Positions 42,907 to 51,020 of a DNA stretch of 64,000 nucleotides are shown here, piece by piece. Source of the stretch: Roseiarcus sp963809245 (GTDB lineage Bacteria > Pseudomonadota > Alphaproteobacteria > Rhizobiales > Beijerinckiaceae); contig CAWEIU010000006.1 in the NCBI GenBank assembly GCA_963809245.1, forward strand, positions 99,565-163,564. The letters run 5' to 3'. The position numbers and the translations under genes were made by a program. How positions within the stretch are numbered: position 1 is the first letter of the stretch; each line of letters opens with the position of its first letter. The notes below the pieces were generated by a model. The model ran no database searches. It was not told where the DNA came from and worked only from the letters and a program-made list of their open reading frames with translations.

Positions 42907-44040
42907 ATGAGCGTTTACGAACTGGCGCGCCTGCCGCGCATCACCGCCGGCGCCGGGGCGCGCGAGCGGATTGCCGGGCTGGCGGGGGAGGGGCCGGTGT
43001 TGCTCGTCGCCGATCCTGGCCTCAAGGCCAGCGGCCTGATTGACGAGGTCGCCGGCGGGCTGCGCAAGGGTGGGCTCGACGTCTCCGTCTTCACCGAATT
43101 GCAGAGCGATCCGACGATCGCGCAGGCCGACGCCGCCGCCGCCCTGGCGCGCGGGACCAACGCGCGCGTCGTCGTCGGGCTCGGCGGCGGTTCGGCGCTC
43201 GACCTCGCCAAGGCGGTCGCAGCGATCGCGCCCGAGCCGGCCTCGGCCGAGCGCTATCAGCTCTTCGCGCATCCTCTGCCGACGAGGCCGCTGCGCAAAG
43301 TTTGCGTGCCGACGACCTCCGGCACCGGCTCGGAGACGACGCGCACCTCGATCCTCACCCGCGCCGACCACGCCAAGGTCTGGCTGTGGGGCGACGAGAT
43401 CAAGGCGGACGAAGTCGTGCTCGACCCTGAACTGACGGTCAGCCTGCCCCCCGGCATGACCGCGGCGACCGGCGTCGACGCACTCGTTCACGCCGTCGAA
43501 GCGGCGACCAACCGCAATTCCAATTCGACCGCCAATCTCTATGCCTTCGAGGCGATCCGCCTCGTCGGCCGCTATCTGATTGCCGCGATCGAGAAGCCGA
43601 GGGATCTCGAGGCGCGCGCGGCGATGCAATGGGCCGCCGCTTATGGCGGCGTCGCGATCGATAATTGCGGCACCGCGATCGCCCATACGCTGGGCCACGC
43701 GATGGGCTCGCTGAAGCCCATTCATCACGGCCGCGCCGTCGGCGTCGCGATGCTCGCGAGCCTGCCGTGGAACGCAGAGGACAACGACGCTTTCGGCGCT
43801 TGCGCCACCGCGCTCGGCGCCGAGCCGACCGCCGCCGGCTTCATCGCCGCCTACGAGAAGCTGCTCCGGGCGAGCCGCCTCAAACTCTCCGTCGCCGATG
43901 AATTCGCCGGCGTCACCGCCGAGGCGCTCGCCGCGCAGGCCGCGCGGCCGGAGAACGCCGCGATGCGCGATTCCAACAAGCGCGCGTCGAGCGAAGCGGA
44001 CCTGATCGAACTCTCGAAACGCATTCTGTCGCTTACCTGA
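42907..44040 (+). CDS. Iron-containing alcohol dehydrogenase
   Basis: From ATG 42907 the product is 377 residues. NAD(P) binding is shown by VVVGLGGGSALDLAKAVAAI, and the family motif VPTTSGTGSETTRTSIL follows. Metal ligands are expected in ATGVDALVHAVEAATN, IAHTLGHAMGSL and HHGRAVG. The enzyme would oxidise an alcohol to an aldehyde in the cytoplasm, and the next gene encodes an aldehyde dehydrogenase, so the two probably act in sequence. Substrate is not readable from the sequence; relatives act on ethanol, propanediol, hydroxybutyrate and choline-like alcohols. Confidence 0.9.
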   Translation: MSVYELARLPRITAGAGARERIAGLAGEGPVLLVADPGLKASGLIDEVAGGLRKGGLDVSVFTELQSDPTIAQADAAAALARGTNARVVVGLGGGSALDLAKAVAAIAPEPASAERYQLFAHPLPTRPLRKVCVPTTSGTGSETTRTSILTRADHAKVWLWGDEIKADEVVLDPELTVSLPPGMTAATGVDALVHAVEAATNRNSNSTANLYAFEAIRLVGRYLIAAIEKPRDLEARAAMQWAAAYGGVAIDNCGTAIAHTLGHAMGSLKPIHHGRAVGVAMLASLPWNAEDNDAFGACATALGAEPTAAGFIAAYEKLLRASRLKLSVADEFAGVTAEALAAQAARPENAAMRDSNKRASSEADLIELSKRILSLT

Positions 44041-44051
44041 CCGCCAAACGC

Positions 44052-44144
44052 CGTCATTGCGAGAAGCCCGAGGGGCGACGAAGCAATTTGAGGGGCCGCC
44101 TCAACCCTGCTGGATCGCTTCGTCGCTGCGCTTCTCGCGATGAC
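44052..44144. repeat. REP-like palindromic element, family 1, between ADH and ALDH genes
   Basis: CGTCATTGCGAGAAGC at the left faces GCTTCTCGCGATGAC at the right, with GACGAAGCAATTTG and GGATCGCTTCGTCGC mirrored inside. It is the same family as 17214-17299 and 50919-50982. It occupies almost the whole gap between two catabolic genes. Confidence 0.75.
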
Positions 44145-44170
44145 AGACAACGCTCCCAAGGAGAAATGAA

Positions 44171-45673
44171 ATGCTCGAGCGTCCCACATCGAAGGAAGCC
44201 TGGCTCGCCCGCGCCGCGGCGTTGAAGCCGGAAGGGCGCGCGTTTATCGACGGCGCCTATGTCGACGCGATCAGCGGCAACACCTTCGCCAAGACCTCGC
44301 CGATCGACGGCAAAGCGTTCGCCGCGGTCGCGGACTGCGACGCGGCCGATATCGATCGCGCCGTCGCCGCCGCCCGCCGCGCCTTCGAGAAGGGCGAATG
44401 GCGTAACGCGCCGCCGGTCCGCAAGAAGCAGGTGCTGTTGCGCTTCGCCGAGCTGATCCGCCAGCACACCGACGAGATCGCGCTGCTCGAGACGCTCGAC
44501 GTCGGCAAGGTGATCGCCAATGCGATCGCGGTCGACGTGCCGTTCTGCGCCGACTGCATCCAGTATTACGCCGAGCTCGCCGACAAGCTTTACGACGAGG
44601 TCGCGCCGGTCGGCGCACGCGACGTCGCGATGATCGTCAAGGAGCCGCTTGGCGTGGTCGGGGCGATCGTGCCGTGGAACTACCCGTTGATCATCGGCGC
44701 CTGGAAGATCGGCCCGGCGCTGGTCGCCGGCAATTCGGTCGTCCTCAAGCCCGCGGAGCAATCGCCGCTGGGCGCGCTGTTGCTCGCCCGGCTCGCCAAG
44801 GAGGCTGGCCTCCCGGACGGCGTGCTCAATGTCGTGCCGGGCTTCGGCGAGAAGGTGGGCAAGCCATTGGCGCTGCACGCGGACGTCGACATGATCACCT
44901 TCACCGGCTCGACCGAGGTCGGCAAGCTGATGCTCGCCTATTCCGGCCAGAGCAACATGAAGCGCGTCTCACTCGAATGCGGCGGCAAGAGCCCGCATGT
45001 CGTGATGGCGGACGCGGACATCAAAGCCGCCGCCGAGGCGATCGCCTGGGGTATCTACTACAACCAAGGCGAAACCTGCCACGCCGGCTCGCGCGTGCTC
45101 GCGCATTCCTCGATCCGCGCCGAACTGGTGGCCGCGATCGCCGAGGTGCAGCGCACGCAGATCCCGCTGGGCCATCCGTTCGAAGCGGCGGCGCAGCTCG
45201 GCGCCGTCGTCGAGAAGGGCCACATGGAGCGCGTGCTCTCCTACATCGAGCTCGGCGTCAAGGAAGGCGCGCGCATCGCGCTCGGCGGCAAGCGCGTCAT
45301 GGCGGAGACGGGCGGCTATTACATCGAGCCAACCATCCTCGACGAGGCGCGCAACGATATGCGGATCGCGCAGGAGGAGATCTTCGGGCCGGTCGTCGTC
45401 GTCATTCCCTTCGAGGACGAGGCCGAGGCGATCCGGCTCGCCAACGACACCATCTACGGCCTCGGCGCCGGCGTCTGGACCTCGGACATGAACGCCGCGC
45501 ACCGCCTCTCGCGCGCGATCCGCGCCGGCACGGTCTGGGTCAACACCTACGACCGTTCCTCGCTGACGACGCCGTTCGGCGGCTTCAAGCAGTCCGGCTT
45601 CGGCCGCGACCGCTCACCCCACGCGGTCGACAAATACATGGACTTCAAGACGATCTGGACCGCGTACAGGTGA
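44171..45673 (+). CDS. NAD(P)-dependent aldehyde dehydrogenase
   Basis: The 500-residue product is a standard ALDH. It has PWNYPLIIGAWKIGPALVAG, the cofactor loop FTGSTEVGKLML, the catalytic glutamate in SLECGGKSPHVV and the nucleophilic cysteine in NQGETCHAGSRVLAH. Sequence style is close to betaine-aldehyde / gamma-glutamyl-aminobutyraldehyde dehydrogenases (PuuC/BetB group). It would convert the aldehyde made by the upstream alcohol dehydrogenase into a carboxylate. CAAGGAGAAATGAA precedes the ATG as a strong ribosome-binding site. Confidence 0.92.
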   Translation: MLERPTSKEAWLARAAALKPEGRAFIDGAYVDAISGNTFAKTSPIDGKAFAAVADCDAADIDRAVAAARRAFEKGEWRNAPPVRKKQVLLRFAELIRQHTDEIALLETLDVGKVIANAIAVDVPFCADCIQYYAELADKLYDEVAPVGARDVAMIVKEPLGVVGAIVPWNYPLIIGAWKIGPALVAGNSVVLKPAEQSPLGALLLARLAKEAGLPDGVLNVVPGFGEKVGKPLALHADVDMITFTGSTEVGKLMLAYSGQSNMKRVSLECGGKSPHVVMADADIKAAAEAIAWGIYYNQGETCHAGSRVLAHSSIRAELVAAIAEVQRTQIPLGHPFEAAAQLGAVVEKGHMERVLSYIELGVKEGARIALGGKRVMAETGGYYIEPTILDEARNDMRIAQEEIFGPVVVVIPFEDEAEAIRLANDTIYGLGAGVWTSDMNAAHRLSRAIRAGTVWVNTYDRSSLTTPFGGFKQSGFGRDRSPHAVDKYMDFKTIWTAYR

Positions 45674-45681
45674 CGTCGAAC

Positions 45682-45840
45682 CCTTCTCCCGCGACGCGGG
45701 AGCGGACGAATGCTGCGCATTCGCCTAGGGAAGGTGGCCTGAAGGGCCGGATGAGGGGCTTCGCCTCCACCCCCATGCCCTCATCCGGCCTTCGCTGCGC
45801 GAAGTCCACCTTCTCCCGCATTGCGGGAGAAGGGCCTCCC
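45682..45840. repeat. Dispersed repeat, family 2 (GGAGCGGACGAATGC... and CCTTCTCCCGC hairpin)
   Basis: The gap between the ALDH and enolase-superfamily genes is filled by repeats: CCCTTCTCCCGCGACGCGGGAG at the left, GGATGAGGG facing CCCTCATCC in the middle and CCTTCTCCCGCA-TTGCGGGAGAAGG at 45809-45833. The block from GGAGCGGACGAATGC to ATTCGCCTAG also occurs at 56361-56390. Confidence 0.7.
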
Positions 45841-45841
45841 A

Positions 45842-47002
45842 ATGGAGCCCTCGATGTCCGAACGCTTCACGCCTCTCGCCACCGCCCCCAAGGCGACGAT
45901 CACTGCGATCGAGATCAGCCGCCACCGCTTGCACTTCGATCCGCCGTTCCGCGCCAGCTGGGACACCAAGCCGCGCACCTACTGGGACGCGGCGATCGTG
46001 AAGGTTCACACCGACCTCGGCGTCACCGGCGTCGGTTCGGGCGACATGATGCTCGGCTTCGAGGGGCATGAGGCGTTGTTCCTTGGCGAGGACGCGCTGG
46101 CGCTCGAACGCCATTGGCGCATCCTCAACAACATCAGCTTCCACTGGGGCCGCTGCTGGCCGCTCGATCTCGCGCTGTGGGACCTCGCCGGCAAGATCAC
46201 GGGCCAGCCCTGCTGGAAGCTGCTCGGCGGCCTCTCCAACAGCGTGCGCGCCTATGCGTCGTCGGGCACGCTGCGCTCGCCGGCGGAGCTTGCCGACGCG
46301 GCCGAGGCCTACCGCGCCCGCGGGTTTACGGCGATGAAAATCCGCTTCCATCGCGGCGACTGGCGCGCCGACATCAAGGCGCTCGAAGCCGTGCGCGCGC
46401 GGCTCGGCGCGGGGTTCGATCTGATGGTCGATTGCAATCAGGGCTGGCGCATGTCCTGGGACACTTACGCGCCCTGGACGCTCAAGGACGCGCTCGAGGT
46501 CGCGCGCGAGCTCGAACGGCTCGGCGTCTACTGGATGGAAGAGCCGTTGCACCGGGGCGATCGAGCCGGCATGCGGCGCTTGCGCGAGCGGGTGGACGTG
46601 CGCGTCGCGGGCGGTGAGATGACGCGCGAGCTCTACGAGTTCCGCGACCTGATCAGCGAGGGGTGTCTCGACGTGTTGCAGCCGGACGCCGCGCTGGTCG
46701 GCGGGATCACGGGGCTTCGCCGCGTCGCGCTGATGGCGCAGGAGCACAATCTGATCTTCACGCCGCACACCTGGACCAACGGCATGGGCGTCGTCGCCAA
46801 TGCGCATCTGGCGGCGGGCCTGTGCGACGCGCCGTTCCTCGAATTTCCGTACGATCCTCCGGAATGGGATGTGGACCGCCGCGACTACATGATGGCGGAG
46901 CCCTTGCAGGTGAACGACGCCGGCCATATCGTACTGTCGGACAAACCCGGCATGGGCTACGAGCCGGCGGTCGAGCTGCTCGCGAAAACGCGAATTGGCT
47001 GA
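45842..47002 (+). CDS. Mandelate racemase / muconate lactonizing enzyme-family protein (enolase superfamily)
   Basis: The 386-residue product starts at ATG 45842 (or Met5 at 45854). It has the enolase-superfamily barrel: GFTAMKIRFHRGDWRADI with the K-x-R acid/base site, LMVDCNQGWRM with the first metal Asp, YWMEEPLHRGD with the second metal ligand, VAGGEMTRELYEF with the third, and FTPHTWTNGMGVVANAHLAA with a histidine at the end of the sheet. This pattern fits acid-sugar dehydratases or racemases. The lack of a classical H-D dyad next to it leaves the reaction open. It follows the aldehyde dehydrogenase, so a carboxylic acid substrate is plausible. Confidence 0.85.
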   Translation: MEPSMSERFTPLATAPKATITAIEISRHRLHFDPPFRASWDTKPRTYWDAAIVKVHTDLGVTGVGSGDMMLGFEGHEALFLGEDALALERHWRILNNISFHWGRCWPLDLALWDLAGKITGQPCWKLLGGLSNSVRAYASSGTLRSPAELADAAEAYRARGFTAMKIRFHRGDWRADIKALEAVRARLGAGFDLMVDCNQGWRMSWDTYAPWTLKDALEVARELERLGVYWMEEPLHRGDRAGMRRLRERVDVRVAGGEMTRELYEFRDLISEGCLDVLQPDAALVGGITGLRRVALMAQEHNLIFTPHTWTNGMGVVANAHLAAGLCDAPFLEFPYDPPEWDVDRRDYMMAEPLQVNDAGHIVLSDKPGMGYEPAVELLAKTRIG

Positions 47003-47034
47003 CCTCTCGCGGGCCTCGTCCGGGGGGAGGGACG

Positions 47035-48006
47035 ATGGATCGCAAATGGTTGCCGCTCAACGCGCTGCGCGCGTTCGAAGCGGCGGGGCAGCATCTCAGC
47101 TTCACCGCTGCCGCCAACAGTCTCACCGTCGCGCAAAGCGCGGTCAGCCGGCATGTCATCGTGCTCGAGAATTTTCTCGGCGTCGCGCTGTTCGAGCGAC
47201 GGCCGCAGCAACTGGTGCTCACTGAGGCGGGGCGGCACATCCTGCCGGTCGTATCGAAATCGTTCGACCGCATCGACCAGGCGCTCGGCGAGGTGATCAA
47301 GGAGAAGGGAAGGCCCAAGCGTGTCCTCAAGGTCGCGCTGCCGACCTCCTTCGCTCATCGTCTGGCGATTCCGATCCTGCGCGACTTCCGCCTTGAAAAT
47401 CCGGGGATCTCGCTCGAGATCGTCTCCAAGCCAACGACGGGGACGGAAGTCGACGGCGACATCGACATCGCCATCGTCTATTCCGAACCGCGCGTCACCG
47501 ACGCCATCCACGACCTGCTCTGGATGGTGCGGGCCACGATCCTCTGCAGCCCCAAGCTGCTCGAGGGGGCGGATCGCTCGGACCCCGCCAAGTTCATCGC
47601 CGCCAACGATCTGCTGCACGTGAAGATCGAGGGGCAGCCGCGCCACTTCTTCTGGGAGATGCTGGCGCGCTCGATCGGCCGGCCGGACCTGCCGGTCGAC
47701 CGAGGCCTGGTGTTCGACACGCAGCAGCTCGCCGTCCAATACGCAATGCTCGGCGACGGGCTCGCGCTCTCCGATCCGCTGCTGTTCAGCGAGGAGATCA
47801 AGGCCGGCCGGCTGGTAAGGCCGTTCGACCTCTGGCTCGACGAAGGCTACGGCTATTATCTGACGACGCATCCCGAGGACCTCAGCAACGAGGCGGTAGC
47901 CCTGTTCCGCTCGTGGCTAATCGCGCGGTTCAGCGCCGCGGCGGGCGGCTCTCCGCCCGAACTCGAGAGCGTCGCGGCGGACCTCAAGCTGCGCGCCGCG
48001 AAGTGA
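47035..48006 (+). CDS. LysR-family transcriptional regulator (GcvA-like)
   Basis: From ATG 47035, 6 bases after GGGGGGAGGG, the product is 323 residues. The DNA-binding domain reads LPLNALRAFEAAGQHLSFTA, AANSLTVAQSAVSRHVIVLE and FLGVALFERRPQQLVLTEAG, close to GcvA-type regulators. The effector domain ends in a divergent C-terminus. It lies within the cluster in the same direction as its likely targets, rather than divergently as is usual for LysR genes. Effector could be the pathway substrate or a C1 intermediate. Confidence 0.9.
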   Translation: MDRKWLPLNALRAFEAAGQHLSFTAAANSLTVAQSAVSRHVIVLENFLGVALFERRPQQLVLTEAGRHILPVVSKSFDRIDQALGEVIKEKGRPKRVLKVALPTSFAHRLAIPILRDFRLENPGISLEIVSKPTTGTEVDGDIDIAIVYSEPRVTDAIHDLLWMVRATILCSPKLLEGADRSDPAKFIAANDLLHVKIEGQPRHFFWEMLARSIGRPDLPVDRGLVFDTQQLAVQYAMLGDGLALSDPLLFSEEIKAGRLVRPFDLWLDEGYGYYLTTHPEDLSNEAVALFRSWLIARFSAAAGGSPPELESVAADLKLRAAK

Positions 48007-48149
48007 AGTCCTTGCGGTCCTTGGCCGAATTGTCATGCCGCAATGCCATTTTCGCGCGAGGCGCCGGCAAGGGCGCCCGCTAGTCTCCCGATCCTTCGAC
48101 CGCGCGGCGCCCCGCCGAGTTGCAACATGCCCAAAGCGAGGGGCGAAAG

Positions 48150-49697
48150 ATGTCCGCTGAACCGCAGAGCGAGGACCAAGGGCGCCGCCGGCGCCGGGCC
48201 GAGCGCGCGGCGCCTCCGCCGCCCCCGCGCGCCCCGCAGCCCCAGCTTCCCTTTGCGCCGGTCGATCTCGTCTCGCGCGACGAACTCGAAGCGATCCACA
48301 ACGGCGCGCTCGCCGTGCTCAAGGAACTCGGCATCGATTTCCTGCACGATGAAGCCAAGGCGATTCTGAAGGAGGCCGGGGCCGACGTCGACGCCGGCTC
48401 CAACCGCGTCCGTTTCGATCCCGCGCTCGTCGAGGCGCAGATCGGCAAGGCGCCGCGCACGTTTACGCTGCACGCCCGCAACCCCGAGCGCAGCGTCACG
48501 CTCGGCGGCCGGCATGTCGCCTTTGCCTCGGTCGCCAGCGCGCCCAATTCCTTCGATCGCGAGGGCGGACGCAGGCCGGGCGCGCGGCGCGACTACCAGA
48601 ACTTCCTGCGCTTGAGCCAGAGCTTCGATTCGATCCACCTGCTCGGCGGCTATCCGGTCGAACCGGTGGACATCCACGCTTCGGTGCGCCACCTCGATGC
48701 GCTGTTCGACATGCTGACGCTGTCGGATAAGCCGTTCCATGCCTACAGCCTCGGCCGCGAGCGCATTCGCGACGCGATCGAGATGGCGAAGATCGCGCGC
48801 GGGCTCGACGACGAGACGCTGGAGCGCGAGCCCTCGCTGTTCACGATCATCAATTCGTCCTCGCCGCTGCGCCTCGACACGCCGATGCTGGAAGGCGTGA
48901 TCCAGATGGCGCGGCGCAACCAGGTCGTCGTGCTGACGCCGTTCACCCTGGCGGGCGCGATGGCGCCGGTCACGCTGGCGGGGGCGCTCGCCCAGCAGCA
49001 CGCCGAAGCGCTCGCGGGTCTCGTGCTTGCGCAACTCGTCAGGCCGGGCTCGCCCTTCGTCTACGGCGGCTTCACCTCCAACGTCGACATGAAGTCCGGC
49101 GCGCCCGCGTTCGGCACGCCGGAATACATGAAGACGGCGATGATCGGCGGCCAACTGGCGCGCCGCCTGGGCCTGCCCTACCGCTCGTCCAACGCCAACG
49201 CCGCCAACTCGCTCGACGCCCAGGCCGCGTATGAAAGCGTGTTCTCGCTGTGGGGCGCGATCATGGGCGGCGTCAATCTGCTCATGCACGGCGCCGGTTG
49301 GATGGAAGGCGGCTTGCAGGCGTCGTTCGAGAAGATGGCGCTCGACGCCGATCTGCTCGCGATGGTCACGGATTTCCTCAAGCCGGTGCGGGTCGACGAG
49401 GCTGAGCTGGCGCTCGAGGCGATGCGCGAGGTCGGCCCCGGCGGCCATTTCTTCGGCTGCGCGCATACGCAGTCGCGTTATCGCACTGCGTTCTTCGCGC
49501 CGATGATCTCGGACTGGCGCAACTACGAAAGCTGGCGCGAGGCGGGCGCGCCGACCGCCTACGACGCCGCCGAGCGAATCTACAAGGCGCGCCTCAAGAG
49601 CTACGCGGCGCCTGACTTCGAATCCGAGCGCCGCGAGGCGCTGGCCGAATTCGTCGCCCGTCGCAAGGCCGAGGGCGGCGCGCCGACGGACTTTTAG
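48150..49697 (+). CDS. Trimethylamine methyltransferase (MttB) family protein, non-pyrrolysine
   Basis: From ATG 48150, 6 bases after GAGGGG, the product is 515 residues. The MttB family is recognisable in LDIHNGALAVL-like opening (EAIHNGALAVLKELGIDFLH), NPERSVTLGGRHVAFASVAS, PLRLDTPMLEGVIQMARRNQ, TPFTLAGAMAPVTLAGALAQ and GSPFVYGGFTSNVDMKSGAP. No in-frame amber codon occurs, so it is of the non-pyrrolysine branch that includes glycine-betaine methyltransferase MtgB. Those enzymes move an N-methyl group to a corrinoid protein. No corrinoid-protein gene is adjacent. The basic Pro-rich N-terminal 40 residues are unusual. Confidence 0.87.
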   Translation: MSAEPQSEDQGRRRRRAERAAPPPPPRAPQPQLPFAPVDLVSRDELEAIHNGALAVLKELGIDFLHDEAKAILKEAGADVDAGSNRVRFDPALVEAQIGKAPRTFTLHARNPERSVTLGGRHVAFASVASAPNSFDREGGRRPGARRDYQNFLRLSQSFDSIHLLGGYPVEPVDIHASVRHLDALFDMLTLSDKPFHAYSLGRERIRDAIEMAKIARGLDDETLEREPSLFTIINSSSPLRLDTPMLEGVIQMARRNQVVVLTPFTLAGAMAPVTLAGALAQQHAEALAGLVLAQLVRPGSPFVYGGFTSNVDMKSGAPAFGTPEYMKTAMIGGQLARRLGLPYRSSNANAANSLDAQAAYESVFSLWGAIMGGVNLLMHGAGWMEGGLQASFEKMALDADLLAMVTDFLKPVRVDEAELALEAMREVGPGGHFFGCAHTQSRYRTAFFAPMISDWRNYESWREAGAPTAYDAAERIYKARLKSYAAPDFESERREALAEFVARRKAEGGAPTDF

Positions 49698-49699
49698 GG

Positions 49700-50914
49700 A
49701 TGCCGGCCAAGCAGCCGTTCCCCGCCGCGGCTTCGCGCGAGGCGCCTGCGGCTCTCGCCGCTCTCGCGGTGAGTCCCTTCGCGGCGGTCGCTGCGATGTT
49801 CTTCGCCTTCGGCGTCGGTCTCGGCATGTGGTCGGGCGCCGCGGCGGTGGTTCTTCTCAGGGTCGAGGTCGGCGCCGCGGCCTATGGCGTGGCGCTCACG
49901 CTGTTCTCGGGCGCCTATCTCGCCGCGATGTCGTCGGCAGGCGCCCTGTCGCGGCGCTTTACGGTCAAGCGGGTGCTGATCGGCGCGGCGCTTGTGTCGG
50001 GACCGGTGCTCGCCTGGCTGCTGCTTGTCGAGGGCTCCCTCGCGTTTTTCATCGCCTTGCCGGTCTACGGTTTCTTCGCTGGCGCCGTCGATCTCACGAT
50101 GAACGCCGCCGGCGCGCGCATCGAGCGCGGCCTCGGCCGTCCGATTCTTGCGCGTCTGCATGGTTGCGCCTCGGCCGGCATCGCCGTCGGCGCCGTTCTC
50201 GGCGGCGCGCTGGCCGTGAGCGCCGCGCCGTGGACGGCGGGCGCCATCGCCATCGTCGCGATGATTTGGGCTTGCGCGCTGGTCGCGGCGTCCGTCCCGG
50301 CGGAGCCGGCGACGGACGTCGGCGTCCCAACGGTCGAGCGGCGCGGCCTGCTGTCGCGCATCCTCGTCGTGATCGGGCTGGTGATCGGCGTTTCGATCGC
50401 CTGCGAGACCGCGGCGATGACCTGGTCGGCTCTCGTTCTTGAGCGCGAGGCGCCGCAATTGGCCGCGCTTTCCGGCCTCGGGGCGGCGTTCTTCGCGGCG
50501 TGTCAGGCGTCGCTGCGCTTCAACGCCGACTGGCTGCGCGCACGCGTCGACGACCGGCGGCTGATCGTCGTCTCGCTCGCCGTCGCGGCTGCGGGCTTCC
50601 TCGTCGTCGCCGCCCACGCCGGCTTTGCGGCGAGCGTGCTGGGCTTTGCGATCATCGGCTTCGGCACCGGCGCGGTGGTGCCTTGCGGTTTCGCGCTCGC
50701 CGCCTCGCGACCGGGCGTATCGGCGGCGGTCGGGCTCTCCACCGCGGCCTTCTTCGGCTCTTTCGCGCGTCTGCCGGCGCCGCTCGTCGTCGGCGCCGTC
50801 GCCGATGCGGTGTCGCTGTCCGGCGCCTTCGCTTTGTTCGCCCTCCTCCTCGCGCTGGCGGTGACGGCGACGCTGGCGCTCATCCCGGCGCAGCGAGCGC
50901 CGCAACTCCGATGA
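49700..50914 (+). CDS. Major facilitator superfamily transporter
   Basis: The 404-residue product starts 2 bases after the MttB-type gene. It has twelve hydrophobic segments with a central hydrophilic loop near residue 205 (VPAEPATDVGVPTVERRG). VDLTMNAAGARIERGLGRPI and the LHGCASAGIAVGAVLGG segment resemble MFS members of the YbjJ/fucose-permease-like group, which may import or export small organic compounds. Tight coupling to MttB suggests it moves the substrate or a product of the same pathway. Confidence 0.87.
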   Translation: MPAKQPFPAAASREAPAALAALAVSPFAAVAAMFFAFGVGLGMWSGAAAVVLLRVEVGAAAYGVALTLFSGAYLAAMSSAGALSRRFTVKRVLIGAALVSGPVLAWLLLVEGSLAFFIALPVYGFFAGAVDLTMNAAGARIERGLGRPILARLHGCASAGIAVGAVLGGALAVSAAPWTAGAIAIVAMIWACALVAASVPAEPATDVGVPTVERRGLLSRILVVIGLVIGVSIACETAAMTWSALVLEREAPQLAALSGLGAAFFAACQASLRFNADWLRARVDDRRLIVVSLAVAAAGFLVVAAHAGFAASVLGFAIIGFGTGAVVPCGFALAASRPGVSAAVGLSTAAFFGSFARLPAPLVVGAVADAVSLSGAFALFALLLALAVTATLALIPAQRAPQLR

Positions 50915-50918
50915 AGTT

Positions 50919-50982
50919 CGTCATTGCGAGCGGCGCCAGCGGAACCATGGATTGCTTCGTCGCTGCGCTTTTCGCAATGACG
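50919..50982. repeat. REP-like palindromic element, family 1
   Basis: CGTCATTGCGAG at 50919-50930 faces TTCGCAATGACG at 50971-50982 with ATGGATTGCTTCGTCGC inside. Shortest of the three copies seen; it lies between the MFS gene and the FAD oxidoreductase gene. Confidence 0.75.
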
Positions 50983-51020
50983 ATCCTAGGCAAGATCAGA
51001 GAGATAAGGGAGGCTCAGTC

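Noticed and set aside
48150..49697. Pyrrolysine-containing trimethylamine methyltransferase
   Set aside because: No in-frame TAG codon is present across the 515-codon gene, so the pyrrolysine branch is excluded.
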